A DNA stretch of 64,000 bases. Origin: Clostridium punense. Its GTDB lineage: Bacteria; Bacillota; Clostridia; Clostridiales; Clostridiaceae. Shown one piece after another: positions 8,183 through 17,487 of this stretch. Under the pieces are notes generated by a model. The model saw only the letters and a program-made list of their open reading frames with translations. It made no database searches and was not told where the DNA came from. The position numbers and the translations under genes were made by a program. The stretch is from assembly GCF_017874425.1 (NCBI RefSeq), contig NZ_JAGGLL010000006.1:1-64000 (forward strand), read 5' to 3'. How positions within the stretch are numbered: position 1 is the stretch's first letter; the number at the start of each line of letters is the position of its first letter.

Positions 8183-8235
8183 ATATATTTTGTAACCACC
8201 AGCTGTTATTAGCAATCGGTGACTACAAAATATAT
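8183..8235. repeat. Long imperfect hairpin between smpB and ssrA
   Basis: ATATATTTTGTA (8183-8194) is exactly complementary to 8224-8235, and the stem continues as CACC/GGTG after a two-base mismatch. It could end or separate the smpB transcript, though no clear T-run follows. Its function is unknown. Confidence 0.5.
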
Positions 8236-8299
8236 ATTACACTAAATTTAAAATAATAGCAAGGTACAATGATTACATATGTTGGAAATAAGTTTAGTG

Positions 8300-8767
8300 T
8301 TATCTATACTTTTCCTTCATTTCTCTATCAATATCTCTCTTAGCAGCTTTTTCTAACATTGCATCTCTCTTATCATAATCTTTTTTACCCTTGCATATTC
8401 CAAGTGCAACTTTAATTCTTCCATCTTTAAGATAAAGAGATAATGGCACTAGAGTATACCCCTTTTGAGCTGTGTATCCTATTAGTTGAGTTATTTGTAT
8501 TTTATGAAGAAGTAATTTACGCTCCCTTAGTGGATCTCTATTAAAAATATTACCTTGCTCATAAGGACTTATGTGCATGTTTTTAACAAAGACTTCTCCA
8601 TTTATTATATCTGCATAGGCATCCCTAAGATTTGCTTTTCCTGCTCTTATGGATTTAACTTCTGTTCCAACTAATTCAATACCAGCTTCTAAGGTTTCTT
8701 CTATGAAGTAATCGTGTCTTGCTTTTCTATTTTCAACTACGGTTTTAGTTCCTAATTTCTTAGCCAT
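8300..8767 (-). CDS. smpB: SsrA-binding protein SmpB
   Basis: SmpB binds the tRNA-like part of tmRNA and brings it to stalled ribosomes. The 155-residue protein has the family core: [24 protein letters not shown] in two steps, [18 protein letters not shown] at about 34-51, [16 protein letters not shown], and the basic C-terminal tail [26 protein letters not shown], which enters the mRNA channel. I chose ATG 8767 (MAKKLG), preceded by AGGTGA; a longer frame up to 8824 runs into the inserted repeat element and is not native. It sits between rnr and ssrA on the same strand. A repeat element begins 29 bp upstream, in the expected promoter region. Confidence 0.95.
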   Translation of the reverse strand: MAKKLGTKTVVENRKARHDYFIEETLEAGIELVGTEVKSIRAGKANLRDAYADIINGEVFVKNMHISPYEQGNIFNRDPLRERKLLLHKIQITQLIGYTAQKGYTLVPLSLYLKDGRIKVALGICKGKKDYDKRDAMLEKAAKRDIDREMKEKYR

Positions 8768-8796
8768 ATTTTCACCTACTTTTATTTTATAAATTA

Positions 8797-8973
8797 AGGC
8801 ATCTTTAAAAAATAAATAAGTCAATCTGCTCGTCTATTTTGTGCTATACTGCGTCAACAGAACTCTTAGATAGCCCCACTATCTGCGGGTTCTGCTTCCT
8901 TGTCTGCACAAGCTTGCTTGTGAACACAAAATATCCTTCACATCTTGGACTTGTTATTTATTTTCAGATGCCT
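8797..8973 (+). mobile_element. MITE-like inverted-repeat element, copy A
   Basis: One of six related copies. The left end reads AGGCATCTTTAAAAAATAAA and the right end, complemented, AGGCATCTGAAAATAAATAA: imperfect terminal inverted repeats of about 26 bp. Both borders touch a TA. Inside are a second inverted pair (TATTTTGTG/CACAAAATA), an AGATAG/CTATCT hairpin and one copy of an ~18-bp block around ACAAGCTTGCTTGTG. No ORF. It lies 29 bp upstream of the smpB start. Confidence 0.85.
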
Positions 8974-9306
8974 AAAGGCTTCTAAAATAATTTTATATTC
9001 TATTAGTAGAAAACCTTTAAAGAACTTTCTAATATTATATCTACCTAAAGTCTTAAGTTCAGATCCCTGTAATTTAGAATATACTATATTTCCAAAGATT
9101 TGTAAATCATTTACTTCTATTGAGCTATTACAATAGTAGCAACAGCTTAAATCCTATAATAACTAAATGTGATCCCGACTTCTATTAGGCTCCTCGAATA
9201 ACAGTATGGACCTAATCACTTCATTAGTTAGACCATCTTTTGGCTTCTACTTAACTATCCCAATAACACCCTCACTGCCCCTAAAACTTTTATCAATCTC
9301 CTGAAA
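8974..9306 (-). pseudogene. Degenerate coding remnant of unknown family
   Basis: On the minus strand one frame gives FQEIDKSFRGSEGVIGIVK, a stop, KPKDGLTNEVIRSILLFEEP..., further stops, and finally an open run of about 60 codons containing SELKTLGRYNIRKFFKG that runs into repeat copy A. The codon and residue pattern looks coding, but three in-frame stops and the lack of a start make it a relic. I do not recognise the family. It separates smpB from rnr. The following bases up to 9519 are T-rich and featureless. Confidence 0.35.
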
Positions 9307-9519
9307 CCCGCATGAACACTATATCTTCTTATCTTTTTTTATTGATATAGAGATATCTTTTAATATTTTTATATTGTTTTATTCCTTTATTGATATCTTT
9401 TTATTTTGATTTATTTATATCTTCCCTTTTCCAAAAGGTATTCTGTCTTTTGTTTTATGTGTTACTTATAACTAACCTCTATATGTTTTTAACAAAACCA
9501 TAATAGATTTCTTGAAAAA

Positions 9520-9542
9520 GGAGCTGTTAAATTAACAGCTCC
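9520..9542 (-). terminator. Terminator of rnr
   Basis: GGAGCTGTTAA and its complement surround a single base, an 11-bp inverted repeat. On the minus strand, 57 bp after the rnr stop, it is followed by TTTTTC; on the plus strand by AGTTTTT, so it works in either direction. Confidence 0.85.
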
Positions 9543-9598
9543 AGTTTTTATTATGGTTATGACTTATATATATTCAATTATTCTATAGTATCTATATT

Positions 9599-11896
9599 CT
9601 ACTCATCTAAGTTGTCTATATTGCTCTTTTGTATTATTACAGTGTTATTTGTACCACTATCTTGGTCTTCAGTGGTATCTTCATGTTTGAAGTGACTTGC
9701 TTCATCCTCATCTTCATCTTCGAATTCACTTAAAGATATTACTGGATAAGCTCCCACTGTAAGTTCTTCTTCTACTTCATTACCATCTTTGACTATATCA
9801 AAGTAAACTTCATGAGCTGCGATATCAACCTTAGAGCAAACTACTTTAACAGAGTCTCCAAGTCTATACATGTTCTTAGTTCTCTCTCCAATTAAAGCCA
9901 TGTGCTTTTCATCAAAGATGTAGTAATCATCTCCTAAGGCACTGATATGCACTAGACCTTCAATTGTATTTGGAAGTTCTACAAACATACCAAAGTTTGT
10001 AACTGAAGAAATGATTCCCTCGAACTCTTCACCAATTTTTTCTGACATGTATTCAGCTTTCTTTAAGTCATCTACTTCACGTTCAGCTTCCACTGCCATT
10101 CTTTCTGTATCAGAGGATTGTTTAGACGCCTCATCTACAAATTTTCTAAGTTTCTTCTCTCTGCCTTCCCCTAGTCCTCCATTAATTAATTCTTTTATAA
10201 TTCTGTGGATTGTAAGGTCTGGGTATCTTCTAATTGGTGATGTGAAGTGGCAATAGTACTTAGCAGCAAGACCAAAGTGTCCTACACATTCTGGTGAGTA
10301 CTTAGCCTTCATCATTGAACGAAGTAATAAAGTGCTTACTACGTTTTCTTCCTTCTTACCCTTTACTTTTTCTAGAATTTCTTGAAGCATTCTAGGATGA
10401 ACATCATTGTTCCATTTTACAATGTATCCTAGGTTGTGCACAAACTCATTAAAGTGCATTAGCTTCTCATCATCTGGATCTTCGTGAATTCTGTATACGA
10501 ATGGTGCATTCATCCAGAAGAAGTGCTCTGCTACAGTTTCGTTAGCAATAAGCATAAATTCTTCTATGATTCTGTTTGAAACGGCTCTTTCATAAGGCTT
10601 AACATCAATTGGTTTACCATTTTCATTTAAGATTATCTTGCACTCTTCAAAATCAAAATCTATGGCTCCCCTTGCAAATCTCTTTTTATTTAGAATTTCA
10701 TATAACTTCTCCATATTTTTAAAGTCTTCTAATAGGTAATCATATTTCTTAATTAACTCTTCATCATTGTCTCTTAAAATTCTAGTTACATCAGAATATG
10801 TCATTCTTTCGTTGGTTTTAATAATACTTTCAAAGATCTCATGGTCTAAAACCTTACCTGTATTATCAATTTCCATAAAGCAACTTAAAGCCAATCTATC
10901 TACTCTTGGATTTAAACTACACACCCCGTTAGATAGCTTTCTTGGAAGCATTGGAATAACTCTATCGATAAGATATACTGAAGTTCCTCTTTTAAAGGCT
11001 TCCTTATCTAGTGGGTTATTTTCTCTAACATAATGAGATACGTCAGCAATATGAACTCCTAGTTTGTAATTTCCATTAGAAAGCTTTTCTATGGAAACCG
11101 CATCGTCTAAGTCCTTAGCATCTTCTCCATCTATGGTTACCATTTTTACATCTCTTAGATCTTTTCTTCTCTTATATTCACTTTCAGGTATTTCTTCTGG
11201 AATTTTAGCTGCAAAGTTTTCAACTTCTGTTGGGAATTCTTCAGGTAAGTTATGCTTTCTTATGATAGTTAGAATATCAATTCCCCTATCACCTTTATTT
11301 CCTAATATTTCGATAATTTTACCCTCTGGATTTCTTCTTTGCTCTGGCCAACGAGTTATTTCTACCACAACGATTTGACCACTTTGGGCACCATTTCTAT
11401 CTGCTTTAGGAATAAATATATCTTGAGATATCTTTTGGCTATCTGGCACTACAAAACCAAAGTTCTTACTATCTTCGTAAGTTCCTACAAGCTTTGTATT
11501 TCTTCTTTCAATAATTGTTACTATTTCACCTTCGCATTTTCTTCCTTTATCTTGCTCTCTTAGGATTTTAACTAAAACTCTGTCATTATGCATAGCACCA
11601 TTTACATTGTTTGCTGGAATAAATATGTCTGGTCTTTCCTCATCTGCAATTACAAAGCCAAAGCCTCTTTGATGACCTTGAAAGGTTCCTGGTAGCATTC
11701 CCATTCTCTCAGGAATTCCATAATACTCTGCTCTATTCTTAACTATTTGCCCATCAGCTTCCATTCCATCTAGTAGCTTTTCGAACTCTTTCATATCTCT
11801 TTTATTTATACTAAAGATTTTTGCAAGCTCTTTTATATTCATAGGCTTATATGCTTGTTCTTTCATAAAGTTAATTAAAACTTCTCTAATATTCAT
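9599..11896 (-). CDS. rnr: Ribonuclease R
   Basis: A 3'-5' exoribonuclease that degrades structured RNA and takes part in tmRNA-linked decay of faulty messages. The 765-residue order is complete: N-terminal winged helix (about 1-60), two cold-shock domains (GHQRGFGFVIADE at about 75; NFGFVVPDSQ at about 145), the RNB catalytic domain with DGEDAKDLDDAVS at about 257-269, whose acidic residues bind magnesium, and an S1 domain (GIISSVTNFGMFVELPN at about 640). An acidic tail of about 60 residues follows. AAGGAGGAGC precedes the ATG. Repeat copy B begins only 17 bp before the start, so the native promoter is displaced or lies beyond it. secG, often its neighbour, is absent. Confidence 0.97.
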   Translation of the reverse strand: MNIREVLINFMKEQAYKPMNIKELAKIFSINKRDMKEFEKLLDGMEADGQIVKNRAEYYGIPERMGMLPGTFQGHQRGFGFVIADEERPDIFIPANNVNGAMHNDRVLVKILREQDKGRKCEGEIVTIIERRNTKLVGTYEDSKNFGFVVPDSQKISQDIFIPKADRNGAQSGQIVVVEITRWPEQRRNPEGKIIEILGNKGDRGIDILTIIRKHNLPEEFPTEVENFAAKIPEEIPESEYKRRKDLRDVKMVTIDGEDAKDLDDAVSIEKLSNGNYKLGVHIADVSHYVRENNPLDKEAFKRGTSVYLIDRVIPMLPRKLSNGVCSLNPRVDRLALSCFMEIDNTGKVLDHEIFESIIKTNERMTYSDVTRILRDNDEELIKKYDYLLEDFKNMEKLYEILNKKRFARGAIDFDFEECKIILNENGKPIDVKPYERAVSNRIIEEFMLIANETVAEHFFWMNAPFVYRIHEDPDDEKLMHFNEFVHNLGYIVKWNNDVHPRMLQEILEKVKGKKEENVVSTLLLRSMMKAKYSPECVGHFGLAAKYYCHFTSPIRRYPDLTIHRIIKELINGGLGEGREKKLRKFVDEASKQSSDTERMAVEAEREVDDLKKAEYMSEKIGEEFEGIISSVTNFGMFVELPNTIEGLVHISALGDDYYIFDEKHMALIGERTKNMYRLGDSVKVVCSKVDIAAHEVYFDIVKDGNEVEEELTVGAYPVISLSEFEDEDEDEASHFKHEDTTEDQDSGTNNTVIIQKSNIDNLDE

Positions 11897-11913
11897 TTAT
11901 GCTCCTCCTTTTT

Positions 11914-12107
11914 AGGTATCTGAAAACAAATAATAAGGCAAGGATGTGAAGGATATTTGGGTTCACAAGCAAGCTTGTGTTCACAAGCAAGCTTGTGCTG
12001 ACAAGGAAACAGGTTCCTTAGATAGTGGAGCTATCTAAGGGTTCTGTTGACGCAGTATAACACAAAATAGACCAACATACTGACTTACTTATTTTTTGAA
12101 GATACCT
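11914..12107 (-). mobile_element. MITE-like inverted-repeat element, copy B
   Basis: The longest copy (194 bp), in the opposite orientation to copy A. It carries two tandem units of the ~18-bp block GTTCACAAGCAAGCTTGT, where copies A, D and E have one. Ends read AGGTATCTG and GATACCT, a shared change in both arms (GGTATC/GATACC) that keeps them complementary. TA touches both borders. It ends 3 bp from the rnr ribosome binding site. Confidence 0.85.
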
Positions 12108-12390
12108 TACTATGTATTATTCGTATTTTTTCACTCCTAGGTTATAACTATTCACTAATTAGCTATTTAACTAGTTTAAAATAATTATTTTAATTACAAT
12201 CTAGAAATATCTCCTTAGTTAACTACTAAACTAAGAAACTTATTTACAAGTCTTACCAAAGGCTTTAAATATTTTCTATAAAATTCTTAGTTAAAGCTTC
12301 TAGCTTAATCTTTCATATATCTATTATATATTATTTAACCACAATATTTGCTAACATTACATAATATTAACAATAAAAAATAGCAAAAAA

Positions 12391-12537
12391 AATTCCTCTG
12401 GTCTCTCCCAGAGGAATTTTTTCATGACAAACTATGTTTATAACAAAATTCGGCATGTATTAAAGGGTATACAGCCCTTGGGGACGGACTGTATGAATAA
12501 ATAAAAAGGGGGCTATAATTCTCTTTATTTATTTTAC
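12391..12537 (-). ncRNA. Candidate small structured RNA upstream of rnr
   Basis: A promoter (12544-12572) and an intrinsic terminator bracket about 147 nt with no credible ORF. The terminator is TTCCTCTGG/CCAGAGGAA at 12393-12416, with T-runs. The RNA can form an AATAAATAAA/TTTATTTATT stem near its 5' end around ATTATAGCCCCC, then an ATACAG...CTGTAT hairpin with a GTCCCCAA loop (about 12469-12494). I do not recognise a known RNA family. It could be a trans-acting RNA or an attenuator in the rnr leader, since rnr lies about 500 bp downstream. Confidence 0.55.
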
Positions 12538-12543
12538 ATGTTT

Positions 12544-12572
12544 ATTATAATTGGATTTTTTACTTTTTTCAA
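12544..12572 (-). promoter_or_regulatory. Promoter of the candidate small RNA
   Basis: On the minus strand TTGAAA (12567-12572) and TATAAT (12544-12549) are 17 bp apart, a near-consensus sigma-A promoter with a start near 12537. Confidence 0.7.
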
Positions 12573-12716
12573 GTATATTTATAAAACAAACTATAAATAA
12601 AGTATAAACAAAGTGTTAATTCAACATATTTTTACATTTCATTTTCAATTTATTAACCATTTTAATAAGTTGTATAACAAAAAACATAGCAATTTATGCT
12701 GATTACAGTGTTAAAT

Positions 12717-13433
12717 TTAAACATTCTTTAAAAGTTCGATTTCTTCCTCTGTAAGTTCTCTAAAATTACCTTCTTCTATGGTTTCATCTAATTTTAGTGG
12801 TCCAAAGCTAATTCTTCTTAAATAAACAACACTTTTGTCTACTGCTTCAAACATTCTTTTTACTTGGTGGAACTTACCTTCTTGAATAGTTACATGAACT
12901 GAAGATCCATTTTCATCAGAGTTTATAACTTCTAACTTAGCTGGCATGCAAAGGTAGCCATCATCTAGAGTTATTCCTTTTTTGAATTTTTCAATATCAC
13001 TTTCCTCTACTGGCTTATTAATTTCAGCATAATAAACCTTATCTACATGGTTTTTAGGAGCAATTAACTTATGATTTAATTCTCCATCATTAGTTATCAG
13101 TAGTAACCCTACTGTATCCTTATCTAATCTTCCTATTGGAAATGGCTCAAACACTTGATATTCAGGATCTAAAAGATCAATTACAGTTTCATCATAATTA
13201 TCAAAAGTAGCACTAACTACTCCATCTGGTTTATTCATCATTAAATATATAAACTTTCTATAGTTAATTTTTTCTCCTTTAACTTCAATAGTTGAGTTTA
13301 CAGGATCAACCTTTTCTGCACTATCCTTTACTGGAGTTCCATCAACTACTACTTCGCCTTTTCTACAAAGGGCTTTTACTTCTTTTCTACTTCCGTAACC
13401 TAAATTAGCTAATATTTTATCTAAACGTTCCAT
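12717..13433 (-). CDS. rsuA: RsuA-type 16S rRNA pseudouridine synthase
   Basis: RsuA converts a uridine of 16S rRNA (U516 in E. coli) to pseudouridine. The 238-residue protein has an N-terminal S4 RNA-binding domain (MERLDKILANLGYGSRKEV, GEVVVDG) and the catalytic domain with GRLDKDTVGLLLITNDG at about 100-116, whose Asp is the nucleophile. Later motifs are NHKLIAPKNHVDKVYYAEI and EGKFHQVKRMF. Its length fits RsuA better than the longer RluB. It is a single gene on the minus strand with its own start at ATG 13433. The exact uridine target is inferred from family only. Confidence 0.85.
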   Translation of the reverse strand: MERLDKILANLGYGSRKEVKALCRKGEVVVDGTPVKDSAEKVDPVNSTIEVKGEKINYRKFIYLMMNKPDGVVSATFDNYDETVIDLLDPEYQVFEPFPIGRLDKDTVGLLLITNDGELNHKLIAPKNHVDKVYYAEINKPVEESDIEKFKKGITLDDGYLCMPAKLEVINSDENGSSVHVTIQEGKFHQVKRMFEAVDKSVVYLRRISFGPLKLDETIEEGNFRELTEEEIELLKNV

Positions 13434-13560
13434 AACAATTCCTCACTTTCAAATACTACTACTTATTATTTACATAATACTATATTTAACATACCTACTA
13501 ATTCTAAAGGATTTGTTATATTATGACAACCTTTTTCAACTGTTATACTTTTAAAAACAA

Positions 13561-13589
13561 AAACTCCCCCAGCTTACCTTAGGGAAGTT
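13561..13589 (-). terminator. Terminator of the MMPL exporter operon
   Basis: On the minus strand AAACTTCCC pairs, with one mismatch or wobble, to GGGGAGTTT and is followed by TTTGTTTTT, about 20 bp after the stop at 13611. Confidence 0.75.
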
Positions 13590-13610
13590 TCGTCATATAA
13601 CTTTAGTTCT

Positions 13611-15368
13611 CTATTTAAATAAATCTAAAAGCCTTTGGAAAAATCCTTTTTTCTCTTCTTTCGCTTCCGTTTTTTCCTTCTTCACTTCTGCTTTTTCTAT
13701 GGCAGGAGTTCTAAGAAGAAACTGAACTGTAGTATTACTGTTTTTTTCATTGACAAAGGAACCTTTTACAGCGTCAGTCTTATCTCCTAATATGCTATCT
13801 TGGAGGCTTGTTTCTAGGGTAGTTTTCATGGTGTGAATACCTTCATTGCCAAGCTTACTTATTCCATCCTTCACACCCTTTTGCCCATCTGTTATTTTAT
13901 CAATTGCACTTGGAAGAGCCTGTGTTTCCTTTGCCATAGTTCCAAGTCCTTTATTTATCTCTTCATACCCTCCAAAGATTCTTGTGGTTCCATATCTTAT
14001 TGTTCCAAAGCCTTCCTTCATTGCTCCTATGCCTTCGGGTAGCTTATTCATCTCTCTTGCCATGGTTTTTGTATTTTCTGCAAGAGATGCTACTCCTTTA
14101 TTATATTCATTATAGCCTTGCATAAAAATGTTGGTGTTCTTCTGAATTTCTTCTAGTCCATTACTACTTTGTGCTAATCCCTTGTTTAATCCTTGTAAGG
14201 CAGCTGCTTCTTGTAATACTCCATTTGCTAAGGCTTGAACTTTAGGATCACTACTTCCTTGAAGTTCCTTTGCAAGCGCTGCTAAACTTTCATGGGATTT
14301 TGTTAAACTATCCATCCCTCCAGATAGCTGACTTAAAGCTGAATTTACTCCTGTGATTCCTGAGGAAATCCCTTTAATCCCCTCATTAAAACCATTACTT
14401 CCCTTTGCTACTTCCTCTAGACCTCCCTGAAGAGCCCCTACAGCTCCTACCATGGTGTTACTTTCTGATTGTAGCCTGTTTAACCCTGCATAAAAGTCAT
14501 TCATTCCCCCTAGAAGTTTAGAGGATTCACCTTTGATTTCACTGGTAGCTCCATAGATGCTGCTAATTCCTCCATGAAGTCCATCCATTCCTTGTCTTAA
14601 GCTTCCCATACCAAAGGATAACTTATCCATACCACTTACTAAAGAATTCGACCCCTTTTCTAATTCTCCAAGACCCTCTGTTAGCTTATTCATATCACTT
14701 TTTATATCCTGTGGAACAGAAATTGTAGCTGGAATTAAAGTGATGCTTATAGGTTCTAGCTCTATGTCCTTCCCATCCATTTCTAATTCAAAGCTTTGCT
14801 CCTTTGATGGAAGAGCCACAAAGCTGATATTAGCTTTTTTACCTACCACAACCTTAGACCCTGCTGTTTTTATATTTGTAAATACATCTTGGTCTACCAC
14901 CACTTGAATTTGAGCCATAGGATTTGAAGAGTTTTCACTATTATTAAAGCTTACCTTTAATTGGAGTTTAAGCTTTCCACTTTTTCCTCCTAAGTCCTCA
15001 GCTTTTATTTCTTTATTATCTAAAAAGTATTTTATCCCAATATTTACTGGTAATTGCTTTTCGATATTTCCCTCATAGTAAAGTCCCTTATCCTTTATAG
15101 CTGAAAGTGGCCATTTAACTTCATTATCTTTTATTTCTGGTGTAATAGTGTTTGATAAATTTTTTATATTTTTGTAGTTTCCGTAATCTACATAGTAAGC
15201 TTCATTACTTTCTCCATAAATATGATTTACTACTTTAATGCTTGCTACTGTACCATCACTATTTAAAGAACCATAAACTGTTTCGTCTTTAAGAACCTGT
15301 GCATTTGCTATGGTGCTTGTGGTCATCATAACAGCTAAAGATAAAGCTATAACAAATTTTCTTTTCAT
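13611..15368 (-). CDS. Secreted YhgE/Pip-like partner of the MMPL exporter
   Basis: A 585-residue protein with a signal peptide (MKRKFVIALSLAVMM, likely cut after ANA near residue 23). A beta-rich region (about 30-210) is followed by 300 residues of hydrophobic/Gly heptad repeats (LEKGSNSLVSGMDKLSFGMG, GLEEVAKGSNGFNEGI), as seen in YhgE/Pip-type extracytoplasmic coiled coils. A charged Lys/Glu tail ends the protein, with a hydrophobic FFQRLLDLF at the end. The start is ATG 15368 with GGGAGG upstream, one base after the exporter stop, so the pair is translationally linked. It probably forms the periplasm-side or wall-spanning part of the transporter. Function inferred from context. Confidence 0.65.
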   Translation of the reverse strand: MKRKFVIALSLAVMMTTSTIANAQVLKDETVYGSLNSDGTVASIKVVNHIYGESNEAYYVDYGNYKNIKNLSNTITPEIKDNEVKWPLSAIKDKGLYYEGNIEKQLPVNIGIKYFLDNKEIKAEDLGGKSGKLKLQLKVSFNNSENSSNPMAQIQVVVDQDVFTNIKTAGSKVVVGKKANISFVALPSKEQSFELEMDGKDIELEPISITLIPATISVPQDIKSDMNKLTEGLGELEKGSNSLVSGMDKLSFGMGSLRQGMDGLHGGISSIYGATSEIKGESSKLLGGMNDFYAGLNRLQSESNTMVGAVGALQGGLEEVAKGSNGFNEGIKGISSGITGVNSALSQLSGGMDSLTKSHESLAALAKELQGSSDPKVQALANGVLQEAAALQGLNKGLAQSSNGLEEIQKNTNIFMQGYNEYNKGVASLAENTKTMAREMNKLPEGIGAMKEGFGTIRYGTTRIFGGYEEINKGLGTMAKETQALPSAIDKITDGQKGVKDGISKLGNEGIHTMKTTLETSLQDSILGDKTDAVKGSFVNEKNSNTTVQFLLRTPAIEKAEVKKEKTEAKEEKKGFFQRLLDLFK

Positions 15369-15369
15369 C

Positions 15370-17463
15370 TTAAACAACCTCCCTTTTCCCCTCTGCTTTA
15401 TATTCCTTTATAGTTTTAGGCCATCCAATAGTTGTTAGCTTAATAAACCAATTAAAACTTACAAGTAAGGCTGGCAGTAGAGTGTACACGATAACTAAAC
15501 TTATAAGTGCTCCCCTACCAATTAAAAGTGTAAGCTCAGCTGCTGAACGTATAGTAGTAATAAAGGATATGCTAAGAGTTCCTGCAACTAATATTAAAGC
15601 ACTAGTTAAAACTGATTTCCCTGTATCCCCTATGGTTTTAGCCATAGCCTTTAGTGGCGGCATTTCCTCAAGGTTTTCCTTATATCTTGAAGTTACTAAT
15701 ATAGCATAATCCACTGTGGCCCCTAACTGAATTGCTCCAATAATAATAAAGCTAATGAAGTTTAAGGATATTCCTTGGAAGTATGGAATACTTAGGTTTA
15801 TCCAAATTCCTAGTTGAATTGCAAAAACTAGAATAATAGGAATACCAATGGATTTAAAGGTAACTAGTAGTATAATTCCTATTAATAAAATGGATATATT
15901 GTTTACCACTAAAAAGTCTTTAGAAGTAACTGCTTGTAAATCTAAATATACTGCTGCTTCTCCAGTTAAGTACCACTGATCATAATACTTTCCTGAAATG
16001 CTTCTAATAGTTTCAATGGCTTTTGTAGTTTCTTCCCCTTCTGAACTGGATAATAAATTAATTATCATGTAAGTAAACTTATCTGATTCAAAGGTGTCTT
16101 TAACTTCCTTTGGAATTATTTCCTCTGGCAGAGCAGTATCAACCATGGAATAAAGACCTTGAACTGTATCCACATTTTCTACTGATTTTATATCTTCAAT
16201 AAGATTATTAATCTTAATCTTATCTTCCTTAGGCACTATTAATATTAGTTCATTACTCTTTCCAAAGACCTCTTGTATTTTCTCATTTGCCAAAGCAGAC
16301 TTAGAACTTTCTGATAAAGTCTTTTCTGTGGAGTAGTAATATTGAAGTTTAGATTGTCCTAAGAAGGTTGGAACCACAATAATTGCTGCTATAACTAGAG
16401 TAGATATACGGGACTTTACCATGAAACCAGATATTTTTTCAAACCCTGGCATAAAAGTCTTATGTTTGTATTTACCAAGCCTTTCATCTACCGCAAGAAT
16501 TAAGCAAGGCATTAAAGTTACTACTGCAACTAAACTTAAAAACACCCCTTTTGCTAGGACTAACCCCATATCTTTTCCTATGCCGTAGTTCATCCAAAGT
16601 AGTGCTAAAAATCCACATACTGTAGTTAAAGCACTGGAAGAAACAGAAGCAAAGGTTTTTTCAATAGCTCTTTTCATAGCTTCATATTTATTACCTTCTC
16701 TACTTTCTTCATGGTAACGGTGAAGTAAAAATATTGAATAATCCATAGATACCGCTAACTGCAGTATGCTTGATACTGAATTGGTATTTGATGATATCTT
16801 TCCAAAAATCACATTAGTTCCTGAGTTTAAAATTATGGCTACCCCTATAGTTAAGAAAAACAGTATAGGCTCATAATAAGCATTGGTAGAAACTAATAAA
16901 ATAATTGTAATAATTAAAAAGGCAACTACGGAATAATAAATCATTTCTTTAGAAGTAGTATCCTGCATATCTTTTGAAATTGCAGCTGGTCCTCCAAAAT
17001 AATGTTCTTTATCTATTAACTTATCTATTTTATCTATAGCTTCCCTAGTAGTTAAGGTGTCATTACTTTCAGTGAACTGAATTTGAAGCAAGCTATGCTC
17101 TCCATTTATAAACCTTTTAGAAAGCTTTTTATCAAAAAACTCTACAGGTTTTTTTACATCCTCCACATCATCTAACCAAATGACTTCTTTAACTCCTTCT
17201 ACCTCTACAATAGATTTTTTAAGCTGCTGAACATAATTTATATCATTACTCTTTATCATTAAGGTTGCTGAACCATTAATGATAAACTCACTTTGTAGCT
17301 TTTCTTTTCCCATTATGGAGTTCATGGTCTTTGGCAAGTAGGAGCTTAAATCATACTCAATGTCTACAAATTTTCCAATTATAAGGGAGATTAATACTAA
17401 CACTGCATAAAAACTAATTATTAGCTTTTGATTTTTCACAATAAACCCTGCAAACTTCTTCAT
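15370..17463 (-). CDS. MMPL/RND-family membrane exporter
   Basis: The 697-residue protein has two similar halves, each with one N-terminal helix, a large extracytoplasmic loop and a five-helix bundle, the RND/MMPL plan. The second helix bundles include SVSSILQLAVSMDYSIFLLHRYHEE (in two stretches) and IGAIQLGATVDYAILVTSRYKE, whose Asp in the (M/V)DY motif is the usual proton-relay residue. These exporters move lipids, drugs or hydrophobic compounds. It is first in an operon with the secreted partner. A TetR gene lies upstream on the same strand, and a palindrome between them at 17488-17518 is the likely operator. Confidence 0.85.
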   Translation of the reverse strand: MKKFAGFIVKNQKLIISFYAVLVLISLIIGKFVDIEYDLSSYLPKTMNSIMGKEKLQSEFIINGSATLMIKSNDINYVQQLKKSIVEVEGVKEVIWLDDVEDVKKPVEFFDKKLSKRFINGEHSLLQIQFTESNDTLTTREAIDKIDKLIDKEHYFGGPAAISKDMQDTTSKEMIYYSVVAFLIITIILLVSTNAYYEPILFFLTIGVAIILNSGTNVIFGKISSNTNSVSSILQLAVSMDYSIFLLHRYHEESREGNKYEAMKRAIEKTFASVSSSALTTVCGFLALLWMNYGIGKDMGLVLAKGVFLSLVAVVTLMPCLILAVDERLGKYKHKTFMPGFEKISGFMVKSRISTLVIAAIIVVPTFLGQSKLQYYYSTEKTLSESSKSALANEKIQEVFGKSNELILIVPKEDKIKINNLIEDIKSVENVDTVQGLYSMVDTALPEEIIPKEVKDTFESDKFTYMIINLLSSSEGEETTKAIETIRSISGKYYDQWYLTGEAAVYLDLQAVTSKDFLVVNNISILLIGIILLVTFKSIGIPIILVFAIQLGIWINLSIPYFQGISLNFISFIIIGAIQLGATVDYAILVTSRYKENLEEMPPLKAMAKTIGDTGKSVLTSALILVAGTLSISFITTIRSAAELTLLIGRGALISLVIVYTLLPALLVSFNWFIKLTTIGWPKTIKEYKAEGKREVV

Positions 17464-17487
17464 AGTTAATTCCTTTCATTCTTATTA

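Noticed and set aside
8768-8824. N-terminal extension of SmpB
   Set aside because: It reads into the inserted repeat element and lacks a ribosome binding site; ATG 8767 has AGGTGA in place and matches the family start.
8945-9136. Rightward ORF of 63 codons
   Set aside because: It begins inside repeat copy A and is antisense to the degenerate minus-strand coding remnant, which fits better.
11091-11378. Rightward ORF of 95 codons within rnr
   Set aside because: It is antisense to the conserved RNase R catalytic region and has no start signal.
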